A DNA stretch of 64,000 bases from Pseudobacteroides cellulosolvens ATCC 35603 = DSM 2933 (GCF_001262605.1 NZ_LGTC01000001.1:496001-560000); one strand, 5' to 3'. Positions 17,883-27,499 are shown, numbered from the stretch's first letter. The notes: generated from the letters alone by a model not told the origin. Program-made: numbers and translations.

Positions 17883-18509
17883 TTATTGATAATCTAAATA
17901 CGTTTTACCAAAGTTCTTAGCAAGCATTATAATATCGGACATATTGATTATTCCATCGTTATTAAAGTCCGCAGCAGCATTATACAATGTATGTGAAGAT
18001 GTTAAGCTAAATACTTTGGCTATTATAATCACGTCTTCCATATTTATTACCTGATTGTTATTCATATCGCCTTCCATTAATCCTATGGGACTGTTTGGAC
18101 CGGAAATAGATAAGCTTAAGCGATCTGATGGAATTTTAACATTTATGTTCCTGGTTAGAAATCCGGGCTTTGAAATTTTTAATGTAAATTCTGTTAAAGA
18201 TGGTGTGATTCCATTAATCTCAAATAATCCTTTAAAGTCAGATGATGCCGAATAATTAGTTCCTTCAATTTCTGCCTTAAAACCTTCACCCTTTACATAT
18301 CCATTTATTGACCTTAGTGATGCTGAAGGCGTACTGGTCGGGCTTGGTGTTACGGTAGGGGATGATGTTATGGTTGGCTTTAATGTAGGTGTAGATGAGG
18401 GCAGTCCCACATTAGCCTCTAAAAAGGCATCCATGGCAATTGTCGGCCTTCCGTTAAGGTTCCATGCACCTTTGCCATATCCGGCCCAGTTATAACACTG
18501 GGTTCCCAA
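17883..18509 (-). CDS. GH53 endo-galactanase, C-terminal segment with X-like module and dockerin (frameshifted)
   Basis: Continues the upstream GH53 segment in another frame: the first real residues are QCYNWAGYGKGAWNLNGRP, the end of the GH53 barrel. Then a Thr/Pro/Ser linker, an X-like/carboxypeptidase-regulatory-type beta-sandwich (INGYVKGEGFKAEIEG...), and a dockerin with two calcium loops GDMNNNQVINMEDV and ADFNNDGIINMSDI. The ATG used by this open frame lies in the overlap and is not a genuine start. Stop is TAA at 17885-17883. Confidence 0.88.
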   Translation of the reverse strand: MGTQCYNWAGYGKGAWNLNGRPTIAMDAFLEANVGLPSSTPTLKPTITSSPTVTPSPTSTPSASLRSINGYVKGEGFKAEIEGTNYSASSDFKGLFEINGITPSLTEFTLKISKPGFLTRNINVKIPSDRLSLSISGPNSPIGLMEGDMNNNQVINMEDVIIIAKVFSLTSSHTLYNAAADFNNDGIINMSDIIMLAKNFGKTYLDYQ

Positions 18510-19447
18510 TAAAATACCCCAAGACCTTTTCCATTTGAGACTGATCTGACTTTTTTTATGAGGTCTGAAATCAAGCTCTTTGAGCTGCTTGCAGCAGTAT
18601 TATCCATACCAACTTCGCATATCATTACTTCCTTTCCATACCTGGAAACCATATCATTCATGTTGGTGAGGCACTGGTTACTTAAGGTGGTAAAGTTATC
18701 CTGATTGGGATAAAGAGACATACCTATTATGTCGTATTTGCCGCCATTGTTCTTAAGGCCGTCGAAAATCCACTTGAATAAACTGTTATCATATCCATTT
18801 GATATATGTACTATCACCTTTGCCTCAGGAAAAACAGCCTTTACAGCATCATAACCCCGGGTAACAAGCTGGGCAAAATTTTTCATGCTTACTGATGCTT
18901 TTCCGTCATCCCAAAGCATACCATTGTTGGTCTCATTTCCAACCTGAACCCATTCAGGTGTTACTCCATTGTTTTTTAATGCATTTAATACGTCTAAGGT
19001 GTGATCATAAACATCAGTCTGTAACTGCGTGATTGTGTGGTTTTTCCAGGCTTCAGGCTTATACTGTTTTCCTGGGTCTGCCCAGGAATCGCTGTAATGA
19101 AAATCAATCATTATTCTAAACCCCATGTTGGCACAGCGCTTCGCAAGGGCAACAGTTTCAGCTTTGCTACAGTGGCCGCTGTATGGATCATTTGACGGAT
19201 TTACCCATACTCTCAGTCTTATTGAATTTATCCCATGTTCCTTTAAAATTTGAAGGCAATCTTTTTGTACTCCGTTATCGTCATAAAACTTGTATCCTTT
19301 AGCTTCCATCTGAGGCAACCAACTAACATCGGCTCCGCATGAAAAAGCAGCGGCATGGGCTTCTATGAATGATAACATGTTGATAAGAATAACAGAAATA
19401 AATACCAGTGATAAGATTGCCGGAATTTTAAAAATATAATTTTTCAT
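18419..19447 (-). CDS. Secreted GH53 endo-beta-1,4-galactanase, N-terminal catalytic segment (frameshifted)
   Basis: Hydrolyses beta-1,4-galactan side chains of pectin. Signal peptide 1-33 (ends AHAAA). GH53 barrel: FSCGADVSWLPQMEAKG, SIRLRVWVNP, the acid/base Glu in WVQVGNETNNG, DIIGMSLYPNQ and the nucleophile Glu in MICEVGMDN. The frame shifts at the triple C (GGG at 18500-18502 on the plus strand): one more C restores GVFYWEPQCYNWAGYG and joins the dockerin segment, giving a protein of about 520 residues. After the shift this frame encodes noise (SVITGPDM...) to its stop. Start ATG 19447 has GGAGGGAG upstream. Confidence 0.93.
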   Translation of the reverse strand: MKNYIFKIPAILSLVFISVILINMLSFIEAHAAAFSCGADVSWLPQMEAKGYKFYDDNGVQKDCLQILKEHGINSIRLRVWVNPSNDPYSGHCSKAETVALAKRCANMGFRIMIDFHYSDSWADPGKQYKPEAWKNHTITQLQTDVYDHTLDVLNALKNNGVTPEWVQVGNETNNGMLWDDGKASVSMKNFAQLVTRGYDAVKAVFPEAKVIVHISNGYDNSLFKWIFDGLKNNGGKYDIIGMSLYPNQDNFTTLSNQCLTNMNDMVSRYGKEVMICEVGMDNTAASSSKSLISDLIKKVRSVSNGKGLGVFYWEPSVITGPDMAKVHGTLTEGRQLPWMPF

Positions 19448-19573
19448 TTAGAAATTACTCCCTCCTATTTTGTAATTGAGAATCGGATATTATTTCTTAG
19501 CCATTACTAATGCGAAAAGAAACTGCGATTTTATGGGTATATTAGAAAAAAGTTTTATAATAATTTTTGTTTG

Positions 19574-19589
19574 TACAATAATTATTGTA
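19574..19589. promoter_or_regulatory. 16-base perfect palindrome upstream of GH53
   Basis: TACAATAA followed by its exact complement TTATTGTA, in the 303-base divergent region 19448-19750 between GH53 (leftward) and the ECF sigma gene (rightward), about 125 bases from the GH53 start. Candidate operator; the AT-rich background lowers certainty. Confidence 0.4.
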
Positions 19590-19654
19590 AAATATATTAA
19601 TATATAAGTATTATATCAAATGAAAAATTTTTGTCACAAAATTATAAGGTTAAG

Positions 19655-19712
19655 TGTTAACATTATAGATAACGTTATTAACCTGCTTAAGATTAACTTA
19701 CAATGTTAACAT
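19655..19712. repeat. Duplicated TGTTAACAT element upstream of the ECF sigma gene
   Basis: TGTTAACAT occurs at 19655-19663 and again at 19704-19712, 49 bases apart (start to start), the second about 39 bases before the sigma-factor start. Each holds the palindrome TGTTAACA. It could be a promoter/operator element for autoregulation of the ECF operon. Confidence 0.35.
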
Positions 19713-19750
19713 AGTGTACACTAAAGTGATAGGAGTGGATTGTCATAAGC

Positions 19751-20281
19751 ATGTCAATGGAAGGTCAGATTAACAGATTTAAAAATGTTTCTGATGATTT
19801 CAGACTAATTTATGAAAAATATTATCGCGTAATACTTCGCCATACAGCTTATATTACCGGAAGTATTCAAACCGCTGAGGATTTGACACAGGAAGCTTTT
19901 ATAAAGCTCTATAATGCACCTCCGCAGCATTCAAATATTATAGCCTGGTTGTCAATGGTTGCAAATAACCTTGCTTACAACCATATAAGGAATGAAAACT
20001 CGAGAAGAAGCAAGGAACCAGTCATATATGAAGGTGAATCGGATAAGGTAATATCTATCGAGGATGCCGCTATCATGAATTATGATATAAGGCAGACCAA
20101 GAAAATACTTGATTCAATGCCGGAAAGAGACCGGATTTGCTTACTTATGAAGTTTTCAGGCTACAAATATGATGAAATTGCTGAAGTAATAAAAGTGGAA
20201 AAGTCTTCAGTTGGAACTATACTTGCCCGTGCACAGGCAAAGTTTAAGGAAAAGTACGTAAAGGGAGGTACATTAATATGA
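19751..20281 (+). CDS. ECF-type RNA polymerase sigma factor
   Basis: 176 residues with sigma-70 region 2 (YRVILRHTAYITGSIQTAEDLTQEAFIKLY region, residues about 23-55) and region 4 helix-turn-helix (LLMKFSGYKYDEIAEVI...SVGTILARAQ, about 128-165); regions 1 and 3 are absent as expected. ATG 19751 follows GGAGTGG; a second ATG at 19757 is also possible. The stop overlaps the anti-sigma start by 4 bases (ATGA), and the operon continues into an ABC exporter, so sigma, anti-sigma and transporter are co-expressed, probably autoregulated. Confidence 0.93.
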   Translation: MSMEGQINRFKNVSDDFRLIYEKYYRVILRHTAYITGSIQTAEDLTQEAFIKLYNAPPQHSNIIAWLSMVANNLAYNHIRNENSRRSKEPVIYEGESDKVISIEDAAIMNYDIRQTKKILDSMPERDRICLLMKFSGYKYDEIAEVIKVEKSSVGTILARAQAKFKEKYVKGGTLI

Positions 20282-21396
20282 AATGTCAGGATAATGGATT
20301 CTTACAGGCATATATAGACGGAGAGCTGGAAATCGATGAAAAAAAGCAGCTTGAGGAGCATATTGTTAAATGCGACAGATGCAGAGATGCATTGAGCATT
20401 ATAAAATCAAATGATGATTTTGCATATATGAAAATTAAGGAATATAGAGATAATATGTATGACAGGGTGAATGATGCAGATGAAATTATTCGGCCTGCAA
20501 ATAACAAAAAGAAAGATAAAAACAACCAAACAAAAATTGAAAAAGGAGTGTATAAAATTATGTTAAAAAATAAAAGAATCGCTGCTGTTGCATGTGCTGC
20601 AGTAATAATGACTACATGCCTGGCTTTCCAGCCCGTTAGAGCTGCAATATCAAACACACTACTTATATTTAGAGCAAATGATGTAAAAAGTATTAATATT
20701 ACCCTAGATGATATTGACAAAATCAAGGCTCAGCTTACAAAAACCGATGCTGAGATAGATCTTAAGAATATGGGTAAAATAAAGACTACAGGCAGCGTTG
20801 AAAACAAAACTTTAAGCATTGAGGAAGCCAAAGCATTAAAGGATTTTGAAGTTGCTTTTCCAGCCGAATCAATAGCTAATAATCCTCAAATTTCTACGGT
20901 AAATCCTTTTACAATGGAATTTACATTAAATGTTCCAAGCATAAACAAATTCTTAAAATCCTTCGGTACCCAAACACTATTGCCTGAAAGCCTGGACGGG
21001 AAAACATTTCAGGTTAATTTCCCAAGGGTAATTAATATAAATTATAATGACAGCACAAACGGCTATCTTCAGATGATACAGACAAAGAGCCCGGAAATCA
21101 ATGCACCTGAAGGGGTTAATCCGGATGATATATACAATTCATTATTATCCATGCCGCTTTTGCCTGAAAACATAAAGAAGCAGTTAAGCAATGCTAAGGA
21201 TTGGAAGGATACACTATATATCCCTGTTGTTGACTCCAAATCCCAGGAAGTAAGTGTTAATGGGGCAAAGGGATATATTATAAACTCAGGTTCCCAATAC
21301 AATAATATTGTGTGGTATAATAATGAAGTGTTGTATTCTATTGGCGGTACGGTGAGCAAGGATGAATTAATAAAAATTGCTAACTCTGTGAGGTAA
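20278..21396 (+). CDS. Membrane anti-sigma factor with zinc-finger (zf-HC2) domain
   Basis: 372 residues. N-terminal cytoplasmic anti-sigma domain with H28, C32 and C35 of the HxxxCxxC motif (EEHIVKCDRCRDAL), a Lys-rich linker, one membrane helix about 99-122 (VACAAVIMTTCLAF), and an extracytoplasmic domain of about 245 residues without a recognised fold. It should hold the 19751 sigma factor inactive and release it on an envelope signal. No CBM-type sensor is present, so it is not an RsgI-type polysaccharide-sensing anti-sigma factor. Overlaps the sigma gene by 4 bases and ends 2 bases before the ABC gene. Confidence 0.88.
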   Translation: MKCQDNGFLQAYIDGELEIDEKKQLEEHIVKCDRCRDALSIIKSNDDFAYMKIKEYRDNMYDRVNDADEIIRPANNKKKDKNNQTKIEKGVYKIMLKNKRIAAVACAAVIMTTCLAFQPVRAAISNTLLIFRANDVKSINITLDDIDKIKAQLTKTDAEIDLKNMGKIKTTGSVENKTLSIEEAKALKDFEVAFPAESIANNPQISTVNPFTMEFTLNVPSINKFLKSFGTQTLLPESLDGKTFQVNFPRVININYNDSTNGYLQMIQTKSPEINAPEGVNPDDIYNSLLSMPLLPENIKKQLSNAKDWKDTLYIPVVDSKSQEVSVNGAKGYIINSGSQYNNIVWYNNEVLYSIGGTVSKDELIKIANSVR

Positions 21397-21398
21397 TA

Positions 21399-22307
21399 AT
21401 GGTTATTGAGACGAATAATATCACTAAATTTTATGGCAAAAAGCTGGGTTGTAAAGATATTTCCATATCGGTCAAGGAAGGTGAGATATTTGGGTTCCTT
21501 GGCCCTAATGGGGCAGGTAAAAGCACATTTATAAAAATTATGACAGGCCTGCTTTTTCCTACATCAGGCACAGCTATGATACTTGGAAAGCCCTTAAACG
21601 ATATATCGGTAAGGAGGAGAATAGGCTTCCTGCCGGAAAATTTTAAATATGGGGAATGGATGACAGGGGAAGATCTCCTGTCTTTCCATGCGTCTTTATA
21701 CAAGCTTGATAAGAACTTTGTTAAAGAAAGGATAAGGGAAGTCTTATCTTTGGTAAAACTTACAGGTCATGAAAAATACAAGCTCGGAACATACAGTAAA
21801 GGTATGCAGCAGCGATTAGGCCTGGCTAGTGCTCTCCTTCCCGATCCTGATCTTCTGTTTCTCGATGAACCTACTTCAGCACTTGATCCCATAGGAAGAA
21901 AAGAGGTTAGGGATATAATGACGGAGCTTAAAAGGAGAGGCAAAACAATTCTATTAAACAGTCACCTTTTAAGTGAAGTGGAAATGGTGTGCGACAGCCT
22001 TGTAATTATAAACAAAGGCTCGGTTGTTATTCAGGGTGATATGCAGGAGCTCTTAAAGGGTGAGGAAATTTTGCACATACATGCTGAGGATATAAGCGGG
22101 GAAATACTTAATATGCTCAAAAAAATCGATGAAAAATTGGTATTTGAAAACAACAGGATCAGTATGAAAGTTAACAGCAAGGATGATGTTCAAAAGACTG
22201 CTGCCATAATAGTAAATGGAGGCGGAAAACTATATGAACTTAAAACCCAGGGAACAAATCTGGAAAGTAAATTCATCAGCCTGATAGAAGGTGGTGATAA
22301 AAAATGA
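21399..22307 (+). CDS. ABC transporter ATP-binding protein
   Basis: 302 residues. Walker A GPNGAGKST (about 35-43), signature YSKGMQQRLGLAS, Walker B LLFLDEPTSALDP, switch His in NSHLLSEVE. The C-terminal 80 residues follow the usual exporter ATPase extension. Energises the membrane partner encoded immediately downstream (4-base overlap). Being in the ECF operon, it probably exports or removes an envelope-active compound; substrate unknown. Confidence 0.93.
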   Translation: MVIETNNITKFYGKKLGCKDISISVKEGEIFGFLGPNGAGKSTFIKIMTGLLFPTSGTAMILGKPLNDISVRRRIGFLPENFKYGEWMTGEDLLSFHASLYKLDKNFVKERIREVLSLVKLTGHEKYKLGTYSKGMQQRLGLASALLPDPDLLFLDEPTSALDPIGRKEVRDIMTELKRRGKTILLNSHLLSEVEMVCDSLVIINKGSVVIQGDMQELLKGEEILHIHAEDISGEILNMLKKIDEKLVFENNRISMKVNSKDDVQKTAAIIVNGGGKLYELKTQGTNLESKFISLIEGGDKK

Positions 22308-23080
22308 TGACCATAGCTTTCACCACATTTAAAGAGGCCTTGAGGAAGAAACTGCTGCTGTTAATAGGAGCACTGTCGGTTATTTATATATTGTTGTTCA
22401 CAATAATTACTTACTTTTATGCAAAGGATGTTAAAAACGGAACACTGATGGATACGGTTCAGATAGCCAGCATAGCGTCTCAGCTCATATCAGTTATGGG
22501 ATTTTATTTTTCCAGTATGCTGGTTGCACTTCTTACAATAATGACATCATTAAGCTCAATATCCTCGGAGGTTGAGAATGGAACAATTCATTCAATAATA
22601 ACAAAGCCATTAAAACGTTATGAATACATAATGGGTAAATATATAGGTCTTGGGATTATATCGGTATCATATGCTACAATTTTATTTCTGCTGGTAATTC
22701 TTATTCCTAAAATTAATGGGCTGCCTGTTACAAATATAATGGATCTGTCAGGAATTATAAAAGGGTGGGGGGTATTTATACTAGAGCCGCTGGCTATACT
22801 TTCATTATCTATATTTGGAAGCTCTATTTTCCATACCCTTACAAATGGTATAATTGTTATTGCAATATATATCCTTGGTCTTATAGGAAGCATGATGGAG
22901 CAAATAGGTTCCTTAATTTCAAACGACAATCTGTATAAATTCGGAATATTCTCGAGTCTTATATCTCCATTTGACTTGATTTATAGAAAGATGATTTCGC
23001 TGGTTTTTTCCGGTGCAGTCATTGCAAACCCCATGAGCGGGGGCTTAATTCCGGTGCCACATCTCCCAGCATATGGATGA
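22304..23080 (+). CDS. ABC-2-type permease, main part (frameshifted near the end)
   Basis: 258 residues with at least five hydrophobic helices (LLLIGALSVIYILLFTIITYF, LISVMGFYFSSMLVALLTIM and others) and the cytoplasmic motif SSISSEVENGTIHSIITKPLKR typical of ABC-2 permeases. The last residues PHLPAYG are out of frame: adding one C to the CC at 23057-23058 changes the end to PTSPSIWMMVYIGIYLVGLL and continues to the stop at 23157, supplying the final helix. The true product is about 284 residues. Confidence 0.88.
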   Translation: MMTIAFTTFKEALRKKLLLLIGALSVIYILLFTIITYFYAKDVKNGTLMDTVQIASIASQLISVMGFYFSSMLVALLTIMTSLSSISSEVENGTIHSIITKPLKRYEYIMGKYIGLGIISVSYATILFLLVILIPKINGLPVTNIMDLSGIIKGWGVFILEPLAILSLSIFGSSIFHTLTNGIIVIAIYILGLIGSMMEQIGSLISNDNLYKFGIFSSLISPFDLIYRKMISLVFSGAVIANPMSGGLIPVPHLPAYG

Positions 23081-23157
23081 TGGTTTATATAGGTATTTAT
23101 CTTGTAGGGTTGCTGGTTTGGGCTGTTGCAAAGTTTAACAAGAGGGACATAAGTTAA
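23077..23157 (+). pseudogene. C-terminal tail of the 22304 permease in the shifted frame
   Basis: Encodes MMVYIGIYLVGLLVWAVAKF then NKRDIS, a last membrane helix plus a charged cytoplasmic end, as expected for an ABC-2 permease C-terminus. It is not an independent gene; see the frameshift at 23057. Confidence 0.8.
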
Positions 23158-23216
23158 GGAGTGCCTTAGCCATTCCTAAAAAGGATTTATTAATGCTAAA
23201 TGACAAAAAAGTACTA

Positions 23217-23253
23217 GGGGTGTCGCAAAACTAAACTGGTTTTGTAACGCCCC
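23217..23253. terminator. Imperfect hairpin between convergent permease and phosphoesterase genes
   Basis: GGGGTGTCGCAAAAC pairs imperfectly with GTTTTGTAACGCCCC around a short loop; location between convergent genes supports a terminator, though the stem has mismatches and the T tail is poor. Confidence 0.5.
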
Positions 23254-23271
23254 AATAAAATGTATGTAAAA

Positions 23272-24726
23272 TTATGGATTAAATTCTAGCACTGTATTAT
23301 TATCCTTTTCAGATGGATCGTTATACCCTGAATTCAATAGGAATCCCAAAGATTGGCTCATAGGGTCATCAGAAGCCATCATACCCTGAGAAATTGCTAT
23401 TGCAAGTGGGTTCAATTCTTCGTCACCCTTATAGTGTGCTATCATTGCATCGCTTAATAAATCGTAAACAGTCATGGAAGTCACTGATGGTGCAGGCTGG
23501 GCATCAGCAGCTTGCTTACCTAGGAGATAAGCCTGCTCTTCAGGTATAGCCGGGTTCATCCTCATGATAAGTGTTTTAAACATTAATGGCAATACATCTT
23601 TTAAACCGGTTTTAAGATAATTGTATGCATAATCCTGAAATAGTGCACCTTTCGTATCATAGTCTATACTTGTTATATTTTTGGTTTCAACTGTCATTTT
23701 ATCCTGTGTAATATCAACAATACGATAGGGGGATGGATAAGAAACGAGGGAACCAGTTTCAATATCGTATATTTTATTGCCTGTAGTAGTAGTCTTGCTT
23801 GATATATCCTGTGCATGATAATGCCCTGTAAACACCGCTTCCATTCCTAAATCTGCAAATTCTTCAGAAATCTTTTCCCAATTGTTTATTACAAATTCAT
23901 CAAAGTATTGCTTCTGACCATTGAAGTGCTCAAGCAAGCCATGGTGCATAAGTCCTATAACAGTCTTACCCTTGGATTTTGCTTCTTTAATCTGCTTTTT
24001 TATCCAGTTGTATGTATCTTCACTAAACTCGCCACCTATGACAGGTGAAGTTTTTCTGGCATTATCATTGTATTTTGCCGAGTCCATTGCAATAATCCGT
24101 AAGCCAGGTACAGGCTCAACAACATAGGATAACGAGTGCCTATCTCTGGAAATAGCTTCGGAAAAACCGAAATGGTAGTATATTTTCTTGAATTGATCCG
24201 GGGTTACGTTTTCTACTGGTGTAGCAGTATCTCCTAAGTATGAATTGGATTCAGGGTTGTTTATATCATGATTTCCAGGAACTACATAAACTTTTTTGCC
24301 TGATTTTTCAAGATCCTTTAACAGCTTTGAAAACTGTAAATGTGATAGCTTTTCTCCATCTTTAGTCATATCTCCGCTTACAAGAACAATTTTAACATCG
24401 CTTTTCTTTAATTCATCAATAACAGCATTTGAAATAGCACTACTTTCAGCAATAAGCTTTCTGTCCTGTGCCAGATACGCTTCAAATGCTGAACCTGTAA
24501 TACCAAGCTCAGGTGCAAAGTAATGGGCATCCGAAATTACTGCAATTTTGGCATTTTTCAGTTTAGGTGATTTTGTACATTTATGTACACTATGAGTCGT
24601 GGCATTGAGATTGCATTGGGCAGCTGCATTTACTCCTATAGGAATTAAACTTCCAATTATAGCTGATACAATAAATGTAGATACAATTCTTTTGGAAAAG
24701 CTGCTTTTCTTTCTACGAATGTTCAT
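23272..24726 (-). CDS. Secreted calcineurin-type metallophosphoesterase
   Basis: 484 residues, signal peptide about 1-36 (basic NIRRKKSSFSKR start, ends VNAAA). All metal-binding motifs are visible: VISDAHYF, VSGDMTKDG, VPGNHDIN, GLMHHGLLEH and FTGHYHAQD, giving a two-metal phosphoesterase acting outside the cell on an unknown phosphate ester. No dockerin, SLH or linker, in contrast to the dockerin-bearing phosphatase-like protein at 44286. GGAGGACATAATTT precedes ATG 24726. Single gene. Confidence 0.9.
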   Translation of the reverse strand: MNIRRKKSSFSKRIVSTFIVSAIIGSLIPIGVNAAAQCNLNATTHSVHKCTKSPKLKNAKIAVISDAHYFAPELGITGSAFEAYLAQDRKLIAESSAISNAVIDELKKSDVKIVLVSGDMTKDGEKLSHLQFSKLLKDLEKSGKKVYVVPGNHDINNPESNSYLGDTATPVENVTPDQFKKIYYHFGFSEAISRDRHSLSYVVEPVPGLRIIAMDSAKYNDNARKTSPVIGGEFSEDTYNWIKKQIKEAKSKGKTVIGLMHHGLLEHFNGQKQYFDEFVINNWEKISEEFADLGMEAVFTGHYHAQDISSKTTTTGNKIYDIETGSLVSYPSPYRIVDITQDKMTVETKNITSIDYDTKGALFQDYAYNYLKTGLKDVLPLMFKTLIMRMNPAIPEEQAYLLGKQAADAQPAPSVTSMTVYDLLSDAMIAHYKGDEELNPLAIAISQGMMASDDPMSQSLGFLLNSGYNDPSEKDNNTVLEFNP

Positions 24727-24931
24727 AAATTATGTCCTCCACAATGTAATTTTTGTATTATTTTATCACTTTAGGGCAAATGTAACAATTAAACTTATAT
24801 TAAACTTTTGTAAAATTTCTATGAAGCCAACATTTTATCAATTATCAATTTATAATTTTCATATAGTCGCTGTATTGAATCATTTAATCTAAAATGGTAA
24901 AATTAACATAATTTCAACTGAGGAGATAATT

Positions 24932-25570
24932 ATGATTAAAGTAGTTATAGCAGAGGATATGGACATGCTGAGGGAAAGCCTGAAGTATGTGATTGAAAGT
25001 GATGCGGACATGGAGGTTGTGGGTCTTGCTGCTAATGGTCGTATGGCTTACGAATTATGCAAAGCCCATAAGCCCGACATTGTATTGATGGATATTATAA
25101 TGCCTGAATGTGATGGACTGGAAGGTACTAAGCTCATAAAATCAGCTTATCCTGATATAAAAGTCCTGATTCTGACAACATTTGAAGATGATAAAAGTAT
25201 TATAGATGCTTTGGAGTGCGGCGTAGACGGTTATATAACAAAGGACATGATGCCCATGCAGCTTAAACAGTCTATCAAGAGTGTTATTGCAGGGCTTGGA
25301 ATAATGAAAAAGAATATTATGTATTCCGTTGCTGACAGAAAGTATTTGGAGCCGGAAAAAAGTCCTTCAGCCCAAGTGCTTGATCTCACAAGCAAGGAAA
25401 AGAAGCTGATAAGCCTTATTGTTGAGGGAAAGAGCTATAAGGAAATGGGGCGGGAAGTAGGACTTTCGGAAGGTTATGTCCGAAATATGATTTCGGAGAC
25501 GTTAATAAAACTAAATTTAAAGGATAGGGTCCAACTGGCTGTGTTTGCGGTGAAAAATAAAATTGTATGA
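24932..25570 (+). CDS. NarL/FixJ-family response regulator
   Basis: 212 residues: receiver with EDMD acidic residues, phosphoacceptor D54 (IVLMDIIMPECDG), and conserved Lys in TKDM; LuxR-type helix-turn-helix about 148-212 (LTSKEKKLISLIVEGKSY, LSEGYVRNMISETLIKL). TGAGGAG lies upstream of ATG 24932. It ends 5 bases from the end of the convergent histidine kinase gene, its likely cognate partner because HisKA_3 kinases pair with NarL-type regulators. Confidence 0.95.
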   Translation: MIKVVIAEDMDMLRESLKYVIESDADMEVVGLAANGRMAYELCKAHKPDIVLMDIIMPECDGLEGTKLIKSAYPDIKVLILTTFEDDKSIIDALECGVDGYITKDMMPMQLKQSIKSVIAGLGIMKKNIMYSVADRKYLEPEKSPSAQVLDLTSKEKKLISLIVEGKSYKEMGREVGLSEGYVRNMISETLIKLNLKDRVQLAVFAVKNKIV

Positions 25571-25575
25571 AGTAA

Positions 25576-27351
25576 CTATAACAGTGGGATACAGGCATTA
25601 ATATTAAAACCATGCTCGCCATCTGAACCAAATGTGATTTTTCCACCCAATTCCAATATATGTTCTTCCATACTCTGAAGCCCTATATTCTTCTTTATTT
25701 CTTTACAACCTATTCCATCATCGAATATAAAAATTGAGATATTTACCTCTGTAAAGCGAAGTAGAATTTCAACCATGGATGCTTTTCCATGACGCAATGA
25801 ATTGGTGAGGGCTTCGCGGCAAATTTTTCTTATTATCTTTTCATAAGCTGAGGCTTTGACGGTTTCTTCACCATCAATGGAAATACTTACTTTGACCCCT
25901 GTAATTTTAAAGTCATTGATTAATGATAGTATACTCTGCTTGATACTTAGACCGCCTTGATGGTTTGGCATAATTCCCTGAACCGAATTCTTAAGCTCTC
26001 GATGGCCATCTATAGCGACCTTCATCATTTCATCTAGTTTTAGGTTAACTGTTTCGTAATCCTTTTTTTTCGATGCTAATGAGCAAATGCCCAAAAGAGA
26101 AATGAGAATTGTCATTGTATGTCCTACAGAGTCATGTATTTCACCTGCAAGCCTGTTTCTTTCCTTAGTTACGGCTAATTCTTTAACTGCTGCTGCATAT
26201 TCTTTGAGTTGGTTATTTGCTGCTTCAAGCTCTGAATTCTTGCAACTAACTTCTGAAAGAAGATTTCTATAATCTGTAACATCGTAAAAGGTAACTATTT
26301 TTCCTATTAAATCCTTTTTGTCATAGAGAGGTTGAATATTGACAGAAAAATGTTTTTTGGTAGAGTCAATGACAAGTTCACCCATTACCTCATCTTTGTG
26401 AATGCTTCCTAAAGCATTCATAATAGTGGTTTTGTCAGGACTAAAATGTGTCTCATTATTGAGGTGTTCTATAAAAGTGCTGGCTTTTTGATCCGGTTCA
26501 AGGCTATGGAAGTCTCTAAAGTTCTCCTTGAAAGCCCTGTTAAAATATGAAATCGTACCCTCAGAATCAATAAAAATAATGGATTCATTTACTTTATCCA
26601 TCATTTTGGTAAATGGAATGGGGAACATGTTTAAAAATCGATATTTTATAAAAATTATATGCAGAAATATAGTAATTAGATCCACTGCAGCGGTCATATC
26701 GAAGTTATGTGTATATTGATATAAGTCTGATAAAAGATAAGCATAATTAATAATTCCAGGAACAAAGGATAATAAATTCAGTATAACAGCCTGTTTTCTA
26801 TAATATCGGTATTTTATTGAAATATGCTTGACAACTATACATAAGCTGAGCAAATGGCACAAAAAGTCAAAAGTCAGTTTTATAATTAATGGTTTGCTGA
26901 AAAAAGTAAACCACACACCATCAATAGGACGGGTATAAAAAATTACTTCACTCCATGAGTTTGTAATTAGTCCGATATAAAAAGCAAATCCAATGGTGAA
27001 GAATATCCATAAATGCTTCATGATATATTTTTCAAAACTGTTTAATGTTGTACGTGCAAACTCAAGAACAAACATCAGCCATATGGGAGCAGTGAAGAAT
27101 ATGGCAATGAACTTATAGTATTGCACATAATTGAGCCAATGCATTTTATTATTATAATAAAGCCACGTCATATTAATTGTAAGTATGGATTCAATTACTT
27201 GTCCCGAGCTGTGAATAAAGAATATGGAGAGTGCTGCTATGTATTTATACGCAAGACGTACTTTTTTTCCATACAGGAAAACCAAGATTATCATGCAAGC
27301 TGAAAGTGCCGCACATAAGGTGGAAATAATCACCTGTATAATTGATGTCAT
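25576..27351 (-). CDS. Sensor histidine kinase with 7TM N-terminus, PAS and HisKA_3 domains
   Basis: 591 residues. About seven membrane helices in 1-240, a PAS domain about 250-362 (NESIIFIDSEGTISYFNRAF), a short coiled coil 363-398, HisKA_3 dimerisation domain with phosphoacceptor H406 (RLAGEIHDSVGHT), and HATPase_c with REALTNSLRHGKAS and DDGIGC. Belongs to the NarX/DesK-like group. Arrangement is unusual: kinase and regulator are convergent and nearly touch rather than forming an operon, so their levels are set by separate promoters. Signal unknown. Confidence 0.93.
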   Translation of the reverse strand: MTSIIQVIISTLCAALSACMIILVFLYGKKVRLAYKYIAALSIFFIHSSGQVIESILTINMTWLYYNNKMHWLNYVQYYKFIAIFFTAPIWLMFVLEFARTTLNSFEKYIMKHLWIFFTIGFAFYIGLITNSWSEVIFYTRPIDGVWFTFFSKPLIIKLTFDFLCHLLSLCIVVKHISIKYRYYRKQAVILNLLSFVPGIINYAYLLSDLYQYTHNFDMTAAVDLITIFLHIIFIKYRFLNMFPIPFTKMMDKVNESIIFIDSEGTISYFNRAFKENFRDFHSLEPDQKASTFIEHLNNETHFSPDKTTIMNALGSIHKDEVMGELVIDSTKKHFSVNIQPLYDKKDLIGKIVTFYDVTDYRNLLSEVSCKNSELEAANNQLKEYAAAVKELAVTKERNRLAGEIHDSVGHTMTILISLLGICSLASKKKDYETVNLKLDEMMKVAIDGHRELKNSVQGIMPNHQGGLSIKQSILSLINDFKITGVKVSISIDGEETVKASAYEKIIRKICREALTNSLRHGKASMVEILLRFTEVNISIFIFDDGIGCKEIKKNIGLQSMEEHILELGGKITFGSDGEHGFNINACIPLL

Positions 27352-27499
27352 ACAAAGGGCTCCTAACGAAGTAAACTTTGTTAAAAATAATTGATAACAC
27401 TTTAATATAAATATATGGTGATATTATATTATAATGTATGACTAAAGTAAACGAAATGGATTATTACCGCGAAATAAATTACAAACCGCACCTTCTCAA

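Noticed and set aside
19751..21396. ECF sigma/anti-sigma pair as a polysaccharide-sensing SigI/RsgI system
   Set aside because: The sigma factor is a plain ECF type and the anti-sigma factor has a zf-HC2 domain and no CBM or other sugar-binding module; its operon partner is an ABC exporter.
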